Below, piece after piece: positions 21,798 to 34,229 of a DNA stretch of 64,000 nucleotides. The notes under the pieces were generated by a model. That model was given only the letters and a program-made list of their open reading frames with translations, made no database searches and had not been told where the DNA came from. Source of the DNA: Silene conica (taxonomy: Eukaryota > Streptophyta > Magnoliopsida > Caryophyllales > Caryophyllaceae); the NCBI GenBank assembly GCA_029255685.2, contig CM055319.2, forward strand, positions 30,909,568 to 30,973,567. The letters are read 5' to 3'. Each line of letters starts with the position of its first letter. The stretch's first letter is position 1. The translations under genes and the position numbers were made by a program.

Positions 21798-22322
21798 TTA
21801 AATGCGACTACATCCGACGCAACCATCGAACTTAAGCTTCTTAGAACTATTCCTTGAACGAATAGTTCTCCCAATTAATCTTGGAGACTTCTTCGGAGGG
21901 GCTAAGTCGGGAGTTGATAGGCACGGGGATTTCCCTTTCCCCTCGGGGGAAACCCTACGCCTCTTTGGTGTCACCAAGGGAGGCGGTATCACCTCCACCA
22001 CCTCGTCCTCGTCCACCGCCTCGTCCTCGTCCACCGCCTCCTCCACCTTTATGATGGACATGTCCACCTTAGGGCAAGCCATCATCTCCACCCCTTCCCC
22101 AACATTGTTCCAATACATCTTATCGAGCTCAAACCTCCCCCAATTTAACATGTTAAACTCTTCCTCGTACAAGTCAACGATGAAGGGATTACCATAGTAA
22201 CCGGGAGAAGCACGCTCAATGGCGGTTTGGACACTTTTAGGACCGACTTCTTTAATCAACTCCCTCATAAATAAACGTGTGCATACAATGTCCCTAACAT
22301 GCGATTTCTTTTCTTCCGACAT
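21798..22322 (-). CDS. Probable nuclear protein, 174 aa, unknown family
   Basis: Intact ORF from ATG at 22322. The N-terminal half (residues about 1-80) looks globular and hydrophobic-aromatic (YYGNPFIVDLYEEEF, LNWGRFELDKMYW). Residues about 93-110 are an acidic repeat (AVDEDE twice) encoded by an 18 bp tandem duplication. The C-terminal third is basic and Ser/Pro-rich, with TPKRRR and SSKKLK, which look like nuclear localisation signals, and it ends in CVGCSRI. An acidic tract followed by a basic tail suggests a chromatin or nucleic-acid partner (inference). A 32 kb nest of retrotransposons sits about 74 bp upstream of the ATG, and its TATA box appears to survive on the far side at 54713-54720. 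It may therefore be silenced or rely on a new promoter. Confidence 0.55.
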   Translation of the reverse strand: MSEEKKSHVRDIVCTRLFMRELIKEVGPKSVQTAIERASPGYYGNPFIVDLYEEEFNMLNWGRFELDKMYWNNVGEGVEMMACPKVDMSIIKVEEAVDEDEAVDEDEVVEVIPPPLVTPKRRRVSPEGKGKSPCLSTPDLAPPKKSPRLIGRTIRSRNSSKKLKFDGCVGCSRI

Positions 22323-22396
22323 TCTTAAGATGATTAAATTACTTTACTAGTTGTTGAGTTTTAGCTAAATCTTAGAAGTACTTATTAAGAATGGAC
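22323..22396 (-). promoter_or_regulatory. ATG-proximal 5' leader of the 174-codon gene, cut by copia C
   Basis: This 74 bp host segment ends in tggac (22392-22396), the left copy of the target duplication. The sequence resumes after the right copy at 54669-54673. The leader therefore lies in two pieces 32 kb apart. Confidence 0.6.
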
Positions 22397-23143
22397 TGTT
22401 GTAGTTTTTGTATTACAAATATTACAAATATGTAAATGTTACAACCAAAGGCACTAAAACAGAAATGAAAACAATATAAGACGGTAAATTACACCCAATC
22501 GAATCGTGTTGAACACACTTTCCTTAGAGTATTTCGACCCTATAGCCTTCGGGTTACACGAAATCTCTGTAGGATAAGACGATTCCTTAGTCTTAAGGCA
22601 AGAACTAAGAACAAATAAACAATAAGAGATTTTTGTTTTACTTGTTTTTGTCAAAATCAGAATGTTTAATGTCAAAACAGAAACTTTTTCCTCTGTTTTC
22701 TTTTTGCTTTTTCGTCAAAATTTTGAAGTCAGAGACTTTGCATTTTGATTTGTTTGTTTCATATGATTTTCACCAACCAACCCAACTTCCTATTATATAT
22801 ATATAATATTCTTTTTTATTTAGATAAGATGATAAGTTTGTTATGTATACCAACAAACCAATTGACAAATAACCGCAAAGATAACCGCCATGCACAAATT
22901 ACATGCAAAGTCACGTGTAATATGTATGTCAATCCCGAGTATATAATTCCGATACGGAATATAATATACTACAACACTTTAAAAGTGTCCCTTATCTACT
23001 TTAACCATGAACTCGATAATTACGATTATATGAGCGTACCCTCCGTACTCTCCGACTCACATTATATCGATTCCGAGTTCAAACCAATTTTGACACGAAA
23101 ACCCGAATACACTTAAATGACCTTGTGATCAAAATCACTAACA
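22397..23143 (-). repeat. Copia C 3' LTR
   Basis: 747 bp, identical in length to the partner at 53922-54668. Differences seen: near 22435, 22762 and 22786. Preceded (on the minus strand) by a purine tract at 23144-23160. Confidence 0.93.
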
Positions 23144-23667
23144 TTCCTCCCCCATTTAAGTGTACCCCTTGTTTCCAAATAAAACAACAAAGTAAACAAA
23201 TCTATGCATAAATGAAAGTGTCCCGAGGATTGAACTTCCACATTAGTATATTACACATTCCAAATATTCGAGAATCAAGGTGTCCCACGGATTGAACCTT
23301 TCAACCCATATTGAATACATGAAGATAACATACACATAGACTCAATAAACTCTTAAAGTTACAAACTTGACACTATTGACCGCCTTGTGTCCATATCCTT
23401 TTATGAGAGTATAGGAAGCCAAGTCCAAGCCTCTTGAAGCGGCTACACTTCACGCTCACATAGGTAAATCTTTCATCGTGCACCTGCAAAATGCACTTTG
23501 TCAAAGATTTTATTAAGAAGTATTGAACTTCAACCTCTTGTCATGCAGGTCATGCACATACCTTTCGGGATTATAACATGTGCCTCAATCTTCCACAATA
23601 AGCCTTCCACATTGAACTTAGCCTCTAAAATATGTTAGAGGGAAGTTGGGTATCTTATCATAAAGAT
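23144..23667 (-). other. Copia C 3' untranslated region with polypurine tract
   Basis: Non-coding between the pol stop and the 3' LTR. On the minus strand it ends in aaatgggggaggaa against the LTR TG, the expected primer for plus-strand synthesis. A duplicated phrase of about 40 bp (tgtcccacggattgaacctt-like) occurs around 23219-23305. Confidence 0.75.
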
Positions 23668-26388
23668 CTAGATGGACTTTAAACCCATCCCGATTACTGA
23701 CTTTAAAACCAAGTCCTTAGCTAATCCCTTCGTCAAGTGATCAGCTAAATTATGATGTGTTCTCACGAAATCAACGGAAATAATCTCATGAGTAATCAGC
23801 TCACGCACCGCGCTATATCTAACACCAAGGTGTCTAGACTTTCCGTTGTAAACTTCACTATAAGCCTTAGCTAAAGTAGCTGAACTATCACAATGGATAG
23901 AGATAGGAGGAATAGGTCTTGGCCAAACCGGAATTTCATAAACCAAATTCCTTAACCATTCCGCCTCTTTACCGGCCGCAGCTAAAGCAATGAATTCCGA
24001 CTCCATAGTCGAACTAGTTATACAAGTTTGCTTCTTAGAAGCCCATGAGATAGCTCCTCTACCAAGCAAGAATACCCATCCACTAGTAGATGAATGATCC
24101 TCCAAGTTGGTGATCCAACTAGCATCGGAATATCCTTCTAAAACCGAAGGAAATCCGACATAGTTCAAACCATAATCCATGGTTTGTTTCAAATACCTCA
24201 ATACACGTTTTACCGCAATCCAATGCTCAAGACTAGGATTACTTGTGTATCTACTCAACTTGCCAACGGCAAAGGCGATATCTGGTCTTGCGCTTGTCAT
24301 AGCATACATCAAACACCCAATCACTTGAGAGTACTCAAGTTGTGAAATAGCTTCACCTTTATTAGGCATAAGCTTAACACTAGGATCCATTGGAGTGTTA
24401 ACCGGAGAACAATTTCCATGATTAAATTTCTTTAACACTTTCTCAATGTAGTGAGATTGTGTCAAAGAGAATCCCATGTTCTCACGCTTGATCTTTATAC
24501 CAAGTATCACATCCGCCTCACCCATGTCTTTCATGGCAAAACTTGATGACAAAAAGGCCTTAGTAAGGTCTACTTGACTTTGGTTGGTACCAAAGATCAA
24601 CATGTCATCCACATATAGACAAATAATGACTACATTACCGTTGTCATCAAATTTGCTATACACACATTTATCCGACTGATTTAGTCTATACCCATTAGAT
24701 AGAACAACCTCATCAAACTTGTGATGCCATTGTTTAGGAGCTTGTTTAAGTCCATACAATGATTTGATTAACTTACAAACCTTATGCTCATTACCGGGCA
24801 TAATAAATCCTTCCGGTTGCTTCATATACACCTCCTCTCTAAGCTCACCATTCAAGAACGCTGTCTTGACATCCATTTGATGGATCACTAGATTATTAAT
24901 TACAGCAAGAGCAATCAATAATCTAATAGTAGTAATGCGAGCTACGGGAGCATAGGTATCGAAATAATCAATCCCTTCCCTTTGTCTAAAGCCTTGGATA
25001 ACCAATCTAGCTTTAAACTTGTCGATAGAACCATCAACTTTCATCTTCTTTTTGAAGATCCACTTGCAACCCAATGGTTTACAACCACGAGGTAAATCCG
25101 CAAGCACCCAAGTGTTATTGCCCATTATGGAATCCATTTCATCATTCACAGCCTCTTTCCAAAAGGAAGAGTCATGAGACCTCATTGCCTCATCAAATGT
25201 CTTAGGGTCCTCATCAATGTGAAAACAATATGGATAATAGTTTTCACATCCATCCCTTGAACCTTCAACCAAATAGGTATGAAAATCGAGACCAAAGGAT
25301 TTAGCAATCCTTTTCCTCTTACTCCTACGAATTTCAGTTGTTACCTCTTGAGTTGTGACATTGTCACTTCCCAAAATAGCTCCACTAGAACTAGGTACTA
25401 GATCCTTTGGCTTCGGTATTGATGAAAAACGACTCTCATCAAATATCGCATCCCTTGACTTAATTACAGTGTGAACCGAAACAGAATCATTAGGTTCAAT
25501 TACATAGAACCTATAAGCCTTTGAATGCGCAGCATATCCAATGAATATGCAATCGATGCCCCTTTCCCCCAAGGTTTTAATCTTGGGATCGGGTAGTCTT
25601 ACAACAGCCCGACAACCCCAAACTCGAAGATAATTCAAGCTTGGTTTCTTTTTGTACCAAAGTTCATATGGAGTGTCTTTATTCCTTTTGTTAGGAATCC
25701 TATTTAACAAATAGCAAGCCGTCAACATGGCTTCACCCCAAAATCCGTCACTCAAACCCGAGTAAGACAACATGGAATTAACCATTTCTTTTAAGACTCT
25801 ATTCTTTCTTTCCGCAACACCATTTAATTGTGGTGTATAGGGAGGAGACACTTCATGAATGATACCACTTGACTCAAAATACAATGGGTCATAATATTCA
25901 CCACCTCTATCGGAACGCAACCTTTTAATCAAACCCGATTGTTGCAATTCCACTTCATTTTTAAAAACCTTAAACTTATCAATTGTCTCATCTTTAGCAT
26001 GGAGTAAATATATGTAACAAAACCGACTATAGTCATCAATAAAAGTCACTACATATTTTTTACCACCTAAAGACGGATAATTGCGAAAATCACATAAATC
26101 ACTATGAATAAGTTCAAGCACATGTGAGATCCTAGATACATTACCAAATGATTGCCTTGTGATTTTTGTCAACATACAAGTATTACACTTATTAATGTTC
26201 ATGTTAAAAGATGGAATTAGACCATCTTTAGACATAGATTTCAATCTTTTATAATGTACATGTCCTAGTCTCACATGCCAAAGATATGAAGTATCATCCA
26301 CAGAGGAAGCAATAAATATGGAACTTTCATTTGGAACAACATTCAACATAAACATGCCATTGCAATAATAACCAAATCCAATAAACAC
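23668..26388 (-). CDS. pol: Copia C Pol: integrase, reverse transcriptase, RNase H
   Basis: 906 open codons with domains in copia order. A GAG-pre-integrase HxxxC-type region ([10 protein letters not shown]) lies near residue 35. The integrase core has the first Asp in HSDLCDF (about 95), a second in FIDDYSR (about 117) and SDRGGEY plus the Glu of GVAERKNR (about 160-195). Reverse transcriptase has [10 protein letters not shown] and the catalytic YVDDM (about 505-590). RNase H has YSDASW and MESEF near the end. The first codon shown is GTG and not a true start: the frame is the continuation of gag-protease after a 1 nt shift near 26395, where the two frames overlap by 46 bp. The 3' end is intact. 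Apart from the shift the enzyme looks functional. Confidence 0.92.
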   Translation of the reverse strand: MFIGFGYYCNGMFMLNVVPNESSIFIASSVDDTSYLWHVRLGHVHYKRLKSMSKDGLIPSFNMNINKCNTCMLTKITRQSFGNVSRISHVLELIHSDLCDFRNYPSLGGKKYVVTFIDDYSRFCYIYLLHAKDETIDKFKVFKNEVELQQSGLIKRLRSDRGGEYYDPLYFESSGIIHEVSPPYTPQLNGVAERKNRVLKEMVNSMLSYSGLSDGFWGEAMLTACYLLNRIPNKRNKDTPYELWYKKKPSLNYLRVWGCRAVVRLPDPKIKTLGERGIDCIFIGYAAHSKAYRFYVIEPNDSVSVHTVIKSRDAIFDESRFSSIPKPKDLVPSSSGAILGSDNVTTQEVTTEIRRSKRKRIAKSFGLDFHTYLVEGSRDGCENYYPYCFHIDEDPKTFDEAMRSHDSSFWKEAVNDEMDSIMGNNTWVLADLPRGCKPLGCKWIFKKKMKVDGSIDKFKARLVIQGFRQREGIDYFDTYAPVARITTIRLLIALAVINNLVIHQMDVKTAFLNGELREEVYMKQPEGFIMPGNEHKVCKLIKSLYGLKQAPKQWHHKFDEVVLSNGYRLNQSDKCVYSKFDDNGNVVIICLYVDDMLIFGTNQSQVDLTKAFLSSSFAMKDMGEADVILGIKIKRENMGFSLTQSHYIEKVLKKFNHGNCSPVNTPMDPSVKLMPNKGEAISQLEYSQVIGCLMYAMTSARPDIAFAVGKLSRYTSNPSLEHWIAVKRVLRYLKQTMDYGLNYVGFPSVLEGYSDASWITNLEDHSSTSGWVFLLGRGAISWASKKQTCITSSTMESEFIALAAAGKEAEWLRNLVYEIPVWPRPIPPISIHCDSSATLAKAYSEVYNGKSRHLGVRYSAVRELITHEIISVDFVRTHHNLADHLTKGLAKDLVLKSVIGMGLKSI

Positions 26389-27531
26389 ACCATGCTTAGA
26401 TAAAACATATTATTAGATTCATACACTTGTTTATAGCCAAGTTTACATAAACAACTACCGGATACAAGGTTTTTTCTAATTCCGGGTACATGCAATACAT
26501 TATTTAAATTTACAACATTTCCGGAACTAAATTCCAACACCACCGTGCCACGACCAACAATAGGAGCGGTAGACTCGTTGCCCATATAAAGAACGGATCC
26601 ATCCTTCACTAGTTCATAATCCTTGAACCAATGCCGATCCTTGCAAACATGATTGGTTGCACCCGAGTCTATCCACCATGCCACTACATCATCCTGCACA
26701 TAAAATGCTTTAGAAATTAGTGGTACATAATTCACAACCGAACTAAAACCATAGTCTAAAATCTGACCTTGATTAGTGGGTGGACCTTGGTCATTTGACC
26801 CTTTACCTCTTTGGCTAGTACTTGCACCCTTATTCTTTTTGTGCTTCCTAACCTTGCAATTTGCTTTCAAATGCCCGGTCTTTCCACAAATCCAACAAGC
26901 ACCTTTTGGTGCCTTGTTAGACTTGTCATTGGTGTTGTTAAAAGAGCGTTTTTTACCCTTAAACTTGTTATTGAAACCCTCTCCCTTTTCCATCATATTG
27001 ACAGAAGAAGATCCCATCATAACATCTTTACCTTTACCCTTGCCATTATCTTGCGCCCTTAGAGATTCCTCTATACGCAAATGGCTACCAAGTTGAGCAA
27101 GAGACAACTCTTCCTTTTTATGTTTCAACATATGCTTAAAATCCTTCCAAGAAGGAGGCAACTTGTCTATAATACTAGACACCGAAATAGATTCATCCAT
27201 TTCCATCTTATGTTGTGCAAATTGTCCCAAAATCCGGACCAATTCATTATATTGTTCTATTACAAGTCTAGCATCAACCATTTTATAATTCATAAAATTT
27301 CCAACAAGAAACTTCTTACTAGAAGCATCCTCATCCATATATTTCGACTCAAGTTGATTCCATAAATCTTTAGCGGACTCTACATTTTGATAAATGTCAA
27401 AAAGAGAGTCGGACATACCGTTCAAGATGTGACCGCGACATATGTAGTCATCATTTTCCCACTTGTTTTTCTTTCGTTGAATTTCTGCAAGAGTTTCATC
27501 ACCAACAATTTCCGGCATAGGAGTACTCAAC
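26343..27531 (-). CDS. gag: Copia C Gag-protease, main part
   Basis: About 395 codons. The frame enters from the upstream piece at 53774-53895 across the gypsy A insertion. It shows a UBN2-type Gag region, then a CCHC zinc knuckle [14 protein letters not shown] near residue 212, then the aspartic protease motif [12 protein letters not shown] near 282. It then loses frame after NNMFYLS and stops at 26343. The correct continuation ([11 protein letters not shown]) is one base out of frame in the pol ORF. A programmed shift is possible but there is no obvious slippery run, so a simple indel is more likely. Confidence 0.9.
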
Positions 27532-29828
27532 TGTAATACCCGTAAAATCCGTCAATAAAATAAAATGAGAAATTTATTGATTAAACAAGTATCGCTTAAT
27601 AGAGACACGTAAAACCGTCGCATGCATCGTTTTCCGTCACAAAATCGTTGACCAATGCATGCCTAGACATGTGGACCAATGCATGCCTAGACACTTGGCT
27701 TATGCATTAGGACACTTGTCTAGACATGCAAAGTCCCATTTTCTCTTTGTTTCCATCCTTTCCCGCACCACTTTTCAACTCCCCACCAGATTTCATTCTT
27801 CATTTTCCCCACACAAACACACACAAACTACAACAAAAAAATATATAGAGAGAAGGAGAGGAAAACGTGAGGGAGAAGAAGAAAGAACAAGAGGAGATCT
27901 TGCCTAGCACTAAGTAAGCTTACTTTTCCCTTCAAATTTGATTTTATAACTTTTTAACATGCATTCACATATCACCTAACATCTAAACATGAACTTAAGA
28001 ATCTACAACCATGCATGCAAAGGATTGAACATAATAAAAACCGTTATTTTGTCAAAAACGTAGCATGCATGTAGTAGATCTGAAAACACATGTTAAAATG
28101 AGTATTTTCAGAAAACAAAAATTTGGGACTTTCCTTAAGTTGTAATAAAATCACTCACCAAAAATTAGGACGTTTGCATGAACCGTTTAGAAATGAAAAA
28201 TCATATACTAAAGCCTGTTTTCTGCTTAACCGAATCACTAGATCTCACTTAAAGAGTCATCAAACCATATTTACAAAAGGAATAAGTGTCTCATCTATTA
28301 ATATGTTAAACTATATTGAGTCTAGATGATAATAGGCTTTTGAATCAACTCGTTTCGATTTGTTAAGAGGGATTTATGATGTAAAACTTTTCATGACTCA
28401 TTTTATGACCACTGTTTTTAAAACGCGTTTTTAGATCTGATAAACCCATTTTTGAGACAACATGCATAGCTAACAATATGTTGTAGACACATAAAGGAAT
28501 CCAATAAAGCCAACCATGCACAAAAATATGACGTTTTGGGTTTATTATGATTTTTACAAGTTTCTGTTGTGTTCTGGAAAAATGTTTTAATTAGTCTTAC
28601 TTGTTAAAAGCTTACATTTCCATAAAAGGGTAATTTAGTCATACATAAAAATATAATCAGTGACCCATCTCTTCACATGTTAAAGTTTAATGAATGCAAA
28701 GTGTAGTAGGCTTTCTTTTTGACGAGTTTCAACATGTTAAGAGTATTTACCACCCCGTAACGTTTTAAGACTCGCCTTTGGACCAACTTTGGTAGACTGT
28801 AACTTCGGACCCCTTAAACACGTTTTTAGACTCTTACCACCAAGACATTAAAGATTGAAAACTAACTAAGGAACCAAACCCCACTGGTCTCACCTCAAAA
28901 CATTTAGTAAAGAAGGAGATATGACGATTTAAAGTTTCTGTTTCAAATCTGTAAAAACCGAGAAAGTATAGTTATCGCATAATTTACTACTTGTAGCTTA
29001 GTAATGGTCGTTCATATAAGTAACTATTATTTTAAATATTATGTAGAGTCGGGATTCATAGAATAGGCTCTCTAACCTTTAATCGCTCGTAAGGTAAGGG
29101 AAACGCTTATCCGTACACTCTTATTAAACCGTTACGGTTTGTTACTATCTTGCATGGTAAGACTTTTGGTTATATTGAAATATTTATATTGGTTGAATTC
29201 ATTTTACAAAATGATTATGGATAAAGATTTGTTTGTTTTGATCTTTGTAAACGGGATTGTGTTTAATATGGAAAGAAGTGCCTTATGAATTTAAAAGTTT
29301 TGGGAACCAAAACCGTTTTGCTTTTCTACAAGCTTATGATGAGTTATCAAATTTGAAGGAAATATCTTGGTTATTTGGAAATGGATTCTCATGTTGGTTT
29401 GAAACGGTTTTGGTAGAGGGGTAGGTTGTTCCATAATAAGGGACTTCCTATACAGAGCTTCTGATGGGGGTTAGTTGATCGAGACCCCGTCCTCTTATCT
29501 TCCTCTTTGGGGTTGGCCCTTAGAGGGGTGTGCACACTCGGGATTCTAGGACAGTTTAGTACATGATTTGGCGAACCCCGTCTTATCCGGTTTAGGTCGA
29601 GGGGATCCTCTTCATACGGCCTCTATCCAAGTATATACCGACGTTGAAAATTGTTGGAAAGAAATGTTTTCTTTGGTTTGGAATTATCTTGAAAGGTTGG
29701 ATATGGATTTGAATATTTTGGAACACTTATGTTGTTCTTAATCATTTGAAATTATTTGTTCCCCTTCAACTAACAGTGGAAATTGTGATACTCTGTTTTC
29801 AATCTTTCGAAACACTTTTGTTGAACTT
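27532..29828 (+). repeat. Gypsy A 5' LTR, first segment
   Basis: This matches 51015 to 53571 with five substitutions seen by eye and one deletion of 260 bp, between two gtt triplets equivalent to 53303-53305 and 53563-53565. It ends at the copia B insertion. A TATA-like aatatatagagag lies near 27839-27851, followed by a gtaagc that resembles a splice donor. ORFs at 27659 and 28123 recur in the other LTR and are not genes. Confidence 0.92.
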
Positions 29829-29833
29829 TTTTT

Positions 29834-30906
29834 TGTGGGGAATAAAACGTGTATTCGCCCTAAACTTGCAGGATTATAATGAAAATTACAGTCGTGAATA
29901 TCGTCATAAGATTAAAAAGGATAAGAAAAGAAGTACAACCTTTAGTCCTTGTGCGAAAGGCCTAAGAACAGGAATTAACACAAATTCCCTCCTATAACTT
30001 GCACCCAAGACTTAGAATGAGACGAGGCCGCGTGTGCTAGAAATCCTCTCCAACTGCCTTGCAATATTGGGAGAGCTGTTCAGGTTTTAGATGTGAGATC
30101 TGAGGTTTTGGGAGAAGAATGCTCTCAAAACCCTAATTTTGCCTTGAGAATTATTTGTCAGTGCAACAAGAGTATCTGACATAAGGAGAGTCCCTCTCCT
30201 TATGTAGTACACGGCCGGCCGAATTGGATGTCGGGTAGGAGTGGGCTTTCACTCTTACCTTATTCCAATGCGTGATTCGACCCAATTAGCTATAAGTTGT
30301 CCGCGGGTTTTTATTTATAAATCGTAACATGTTATCAGTTATTAATACAGTCCATATATTAATAATGGTCTGACAAAATACGATATTGTATATTTACCCA
30401 AATTAATATAACTGTTTATATTAATACGCGAATACAATATTTAATTAAATATAACCGTTTATATTTAATTTTACGAATTAATCATGTAATCCGTATTAGC
30501 TAAAATTATTTAATCCGTATTAAATAATCATCTCAACATCTTATTGACTAATTTAATAGTCAATACCTCTGACTAACTGTTTAGTCGTATCCGGCATAAA
30601 TGTGACTGTATTTTCATACCTTCACATCTCTCAAACGTGTCCTATAGGTGTGACGTATAGGGACCAGTTGATCACCGCCATCCGTATGACAATAACGTCA
30701 AACTTATCTAGCAAGCCAACCGTTATTGATAAACGTGGATCAACTGATAATAATACTGAAGTATGCCCTTGTGATCCTTAAAGAGATTTAATAAGTCATT
30801 GTACTTAATTGTCAAGGACACCAGCCCCAACAATCTCCCACTTGTCCGTACAAGGGTATGTGCAATGACGTTATCACACTACATGTGGAGGACACAAGCT
30901 CCACCA
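29834..30906 (-). repeat. Copia B 3' LTR (74 bp extended form)
   Basis: 1,073 bp. On the minus strand the first 74 bases end in acaagtgggagat followed by TGTTGGGGCTGG, so a complete polypurine tract and a second LTR start lie inside the LTR. The remaining 999 bases correspond to the whole LTR of the relative at 59204-60202. Confidence 0.9.
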
Positions 30907-31694
30907 AACTCCCACTTGTCCGTACAAGTGTAGGTGCGATAACCGATTCTCATATCCTTTTAAAATTTCTCCCACTCAATGTAAGACAATTTGCAAATCC
31001 GCATTCGCAAAGGTCGTATCTCACAAGCGATCTGTATCAAGAGTGGTTTCCCCGACTAGAGAGTAACTTAACTGATAAAACGAATCTGTATTCGAGCATG
31101 ACCATGCATTTCAGTTACTACTCCTCGAGTGGCCCTGAGAAATGATAAAATCCTGATAAGGGTTTGGATATTTCCCTCAACTCGAATCCTGCCGATATCG
31201 CGCAGCATGAAATAACCCAGAAAAAATCCTCTTAGCCCCTGTTACGGTGACCGTGGGAAAGAAACCAAAGTTACCCAAAATCTGCCTTAATCTCAAGAGA
31301 CAGTTAAAAGTCAAAAGACTCGACTCTAAGGAACACTATGGAGGTCCTATCCACGACCCGTCACCTAATGTTATAAAACATTTAGGACTCCATAACGTTG
31401 TCACGGGGTGTCCTACGAGATATCCGTATAACTCGCCTTTGTGATTGGTCAGTCATCCACGTGACTTATGGCTCGTTGAACCCACCATCAACCAACGTCA
31501 CAAAATGATTACCTGAGTTATCAGCTCAAGTGGGTAATCAAGGACCAAAACGATGTAATGTTAATCAGTTCACTTTGTGGTGTTCAAAATTGGCGTACAA
31601 TTCCACATGAAAAACAAGACATTATATATCATAACAATGAGGTTGAATAGAGTACACGAGAAAATGAATTATTACATGAATTCATAAAAGAGTA
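30907..31694 (-). other. Copia B 3' untranslated region and polypurine tract
   Basis: Non-coding between the pol stop and the 3' LTR. The minus strand reads acttgtacggacaagtgggagtt against the LTR, which repeats the tract found inside the LTR. Small ORFs here have no recognisable domain. Confidence 0.7.
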
Positions 31695-31890
31695 CTACAA
31701 CTTAGGAACACATCTAATTCCCATGGAATGAATGTGCCCTTCATGCTTATCACGTGGTAATGCTTTTGTGAGAGGATCAGCTATGTTGTCATCCGTAGCG
31801 ATCTTATCAATAAAAATCTCCTTTTGCTCCACGTAATCTCTGATTAGATGAGCTTTCCGTTGTACATGCCTAGCTTTGTTGCTAGACTTA
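31695..31890 (-). pseudogene. pol: Copia B Pol C-terminus, cut off by gypsy B
   Basis: Minus-strand codons 31885 to 31698 give the usual end of copia RNase H (a KARHVQRK-like then IADPLTKALP segment) and stop at 31695-31697. The frame joins the 40381-41659 part exactly when one copy of actta is removed, so it was intact before gypsy B arrived. Confidence 0.88.
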
Positions 31891-34229
31891 TGTAATACCC
31901 CGCATTTTAGCGGTAATTAATTTATAGGGTTATTAAGGTGTTAATAATATTTGAACGTTTATATTCGATAATTAAGTGATCGAATGCGTGTTTCGTATTT
32001 TATATATTATATTATATATTATTGGTGTAATACTTCTTTATAATATTATTGGTACAGGCTCTCATTTTTTGAAACTCGGATTTTGACTCGGAGTTAACGT
32101 TATATGTCTTTTTTTTTATGTTACGGTTTGGTTTAATATTACTTGCTATCGTAAGTAGATACATCGTTTAATAATAAGGGTACGAGTTATGCGTGTATAA
32201 TGAGTCGGGCTCGGTTCGAATTATGTAAATAATGTTATGGGAATAGACATAATAGACTATGAGTGTGATTGGGCCAAGATCGTGTGTTTAACCCATATGC
32301 CCAACCCGCGGAAAACCCTACACCCGTATTGCCTAATCCGCAAAAAGATAAACACCCTACAACCCTACACTCACGTATGAACCATACGTATGCCCAATCC
32401 TAAACCCTAACTGTCTTCCCTTCACACCTGCCTCCCCTCAACACTAGCAACGACAACCGTCCGAACAAGAGAGAGAGTGAGGTGACAGCAAGCGACGGCG
32501 ATACGGTGTTCAGGGAGCCTTCAAAGCGGTTTCGAGTCTAACCTAAGGTGAGTTTATCGTTCCTTCATTCTTTCGCGTCTATGGTGGTAAACGTCGCTGT
32601 GGTCTGTGGTGGCTAGGGTTGGTTGCGTGAGTGAGTGCAAGTATAGGGGTGGTGGCTGGCTGCCGCTAGTGGCCGTGTTGTGTCGGCAGTGAGTGTTACT
32701 TGGGGTTGGTCGCGTGTAAGGGGATTGGGTGGTACCACCGTTGACTCGGGGGAGGTCGACACGGTGGTACCACGTCGTTAGTATGGCCTGGTGTCGGGGG
32801 GTAGTGGTGGTGGTAGTCCTGGTTGTTGTCGGGTTGCGAGCGAGGGTTACAGGGATCGATAGTCGGGTTCGCGGGAGTGAGTGAATATCGTGGCGTGGTT
32901 ATGTCTATGGTGGAACCCGCAGGTGGAGGTGAGGGCGATTGGCAGTGGTTGCCGGCAGTAGGGTGGCAGCAGCCTGGTGGTGGTTTGGGTTTTACGAGAG
33001 ATGCGAGATGTTTCGTGGGTTGGTTTCACTAGTTTGGGTGTAGTCGTAGTATTACAATGATTATTACAAATATTATTATATTATCATATTATTATATTGT
33101 TATATTATAATCATATTAATATTATTCTTATTATGGATATTATGGCTATAACTAGTATTATTGTTAATGCCTTATCAATGTTTTGTTATATAATTATTAT
33201 TACTAGCATTATTGTTATTACTATTATTATTATTATTATTTAATGTTGTTTTATTATTTTATCCTTATTCGTGTTTGGTCTTGTCCGTATTATTTAAAGA
33301 TGCGGGTCGGGAAATTATTTAAGTCATGGGAGTTTCTTTTTTGGAAAGTTCTATTTTTGGAAACTTTCCACTTATGGAAGGTTTCTATTTATAGTAAGTG
33401 TAGGTGGTTATGGGGTTCGGGAAGGTTATTAATTCGTTACGTATACGTGTTTAGGTAGCGGGTTTCGCGTGGAACATTTCTAGTGAACTTGGGATTTGAC
33501 TGCGCTTCTGCAAATCGAGGTAGGGGAATACCGGATGCCTGTGATGAGTTATTTGATTATTAATCTTGGTTAACAATGTTTATCTTATTATATTGAATGA
33601 TAGATATATTGCTTTATTTGATTGAATAATTCTGTGACACGATACGATGTGATGAATAACGGGTCTTGTGATACGGTGCGGAGTTTATTTGGTGTTGGAT
33701 CGGTGCGGAGTTTATTTGGCGTTGGATCGGTGCGGAGTTTATTTGGCGTTGGATCGGTGCGGAGTTTATTTGGTGTTGGATCGGTGCGGAGTTTATTTGG
33801 TGTTGGATCGGTGCGGAGTTTATTTGGCGTTGGATCGGTGCGGAGTATATTTTATTGTTGGCTTATTTATTTATTTTCTTTTCCTCTACTCAACCTCGTG
33901 GTTGACCCTGTGTATTCGTGTGACACCTGTGATGATCCGTAATGGGGAGCAGTTTTGACAGGAAAGATGGTGCTGTGGGAGCATGGGATGGCGTGAGCAA
34001 TTGGATGGACCGACTTAGACGTAGATCACCTACTTTGTAGTCATCAGTTGTACTGTAGTTCCGCTGAGTAGTTTTGTAACATCAAATTTATAAATTTTAT
34101 CAGTTTTTATATAAAGTACTTTGGTGGATTTACTTTGTTATACACTACCTCGGATATTCCGAGATGGTAACAGCTCTATTTATTCGAGAATGTCTTGCTA
34201 AAGGCTCTTGAATAAATAGGGGTGTTACA
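31891..34229 (+). repeat. Gypsy B 5' LTR
   Basis: This contains, in order, a low-GC start, repeated ccctac phrases (about 32305-32375), a GGTGAGT splice-donor-like site (about 32546), a GT-rich stretch, an ATT/TAT microsatellite (33050-33245), six 27 bp tandem units (33674-33835), and an end hairpin-like tctatttattcgag...ctcttgaataaatag before GGTGTTACA. ORFs inside it occur identically in the second LTR and are not genes. Confidence 0.93.
33674..33853 (+). repeat. Six 27 bp tandem repeats in gypsy B 5' LTR
   Basis: Six head-to-tail units of 27 bp (each starting cggtgcggagtttatttgg) plus a partial seventh. Units differ only at one T/C position, in the order T,C,C,T,T,C. The same order is present in the other LTR at 39825-40004. 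There are no spacers, so this is not a CRISPR array. Confidence 0.95.

Noticed and set aside
22745..23116. 123-codon ORF, repeated at 54270-54641
   Set aside because: It lies inside both LTRs of copia C, antisense to the element, with no recognisable domain.
27659..28329. 82- and 68-codon ORFs, repeated at 51142-51812
   Set aside because: They are LTR sequence of gypsy A; repeated because the LTRs repeat.
32823..33458. ORFs of 60-71 codons in the gypsy B LTR (copies at 38974-39609)
   Set aside because: LTR sequence, GT-rich low complexity, no domain.
33674..33853. Possible CRISPR array
   Set aside because: The units are head-to-tail with no spacers, and the DNA is plant nuclear.
33622..33958. 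Two overlapping ORFs with repeating peptides (also at 39773-40109)
   Set aside because: They arise from six 27 bp repeats inside the gypsy B LTRs, are present identically in both LTRs and have no supporting domain.
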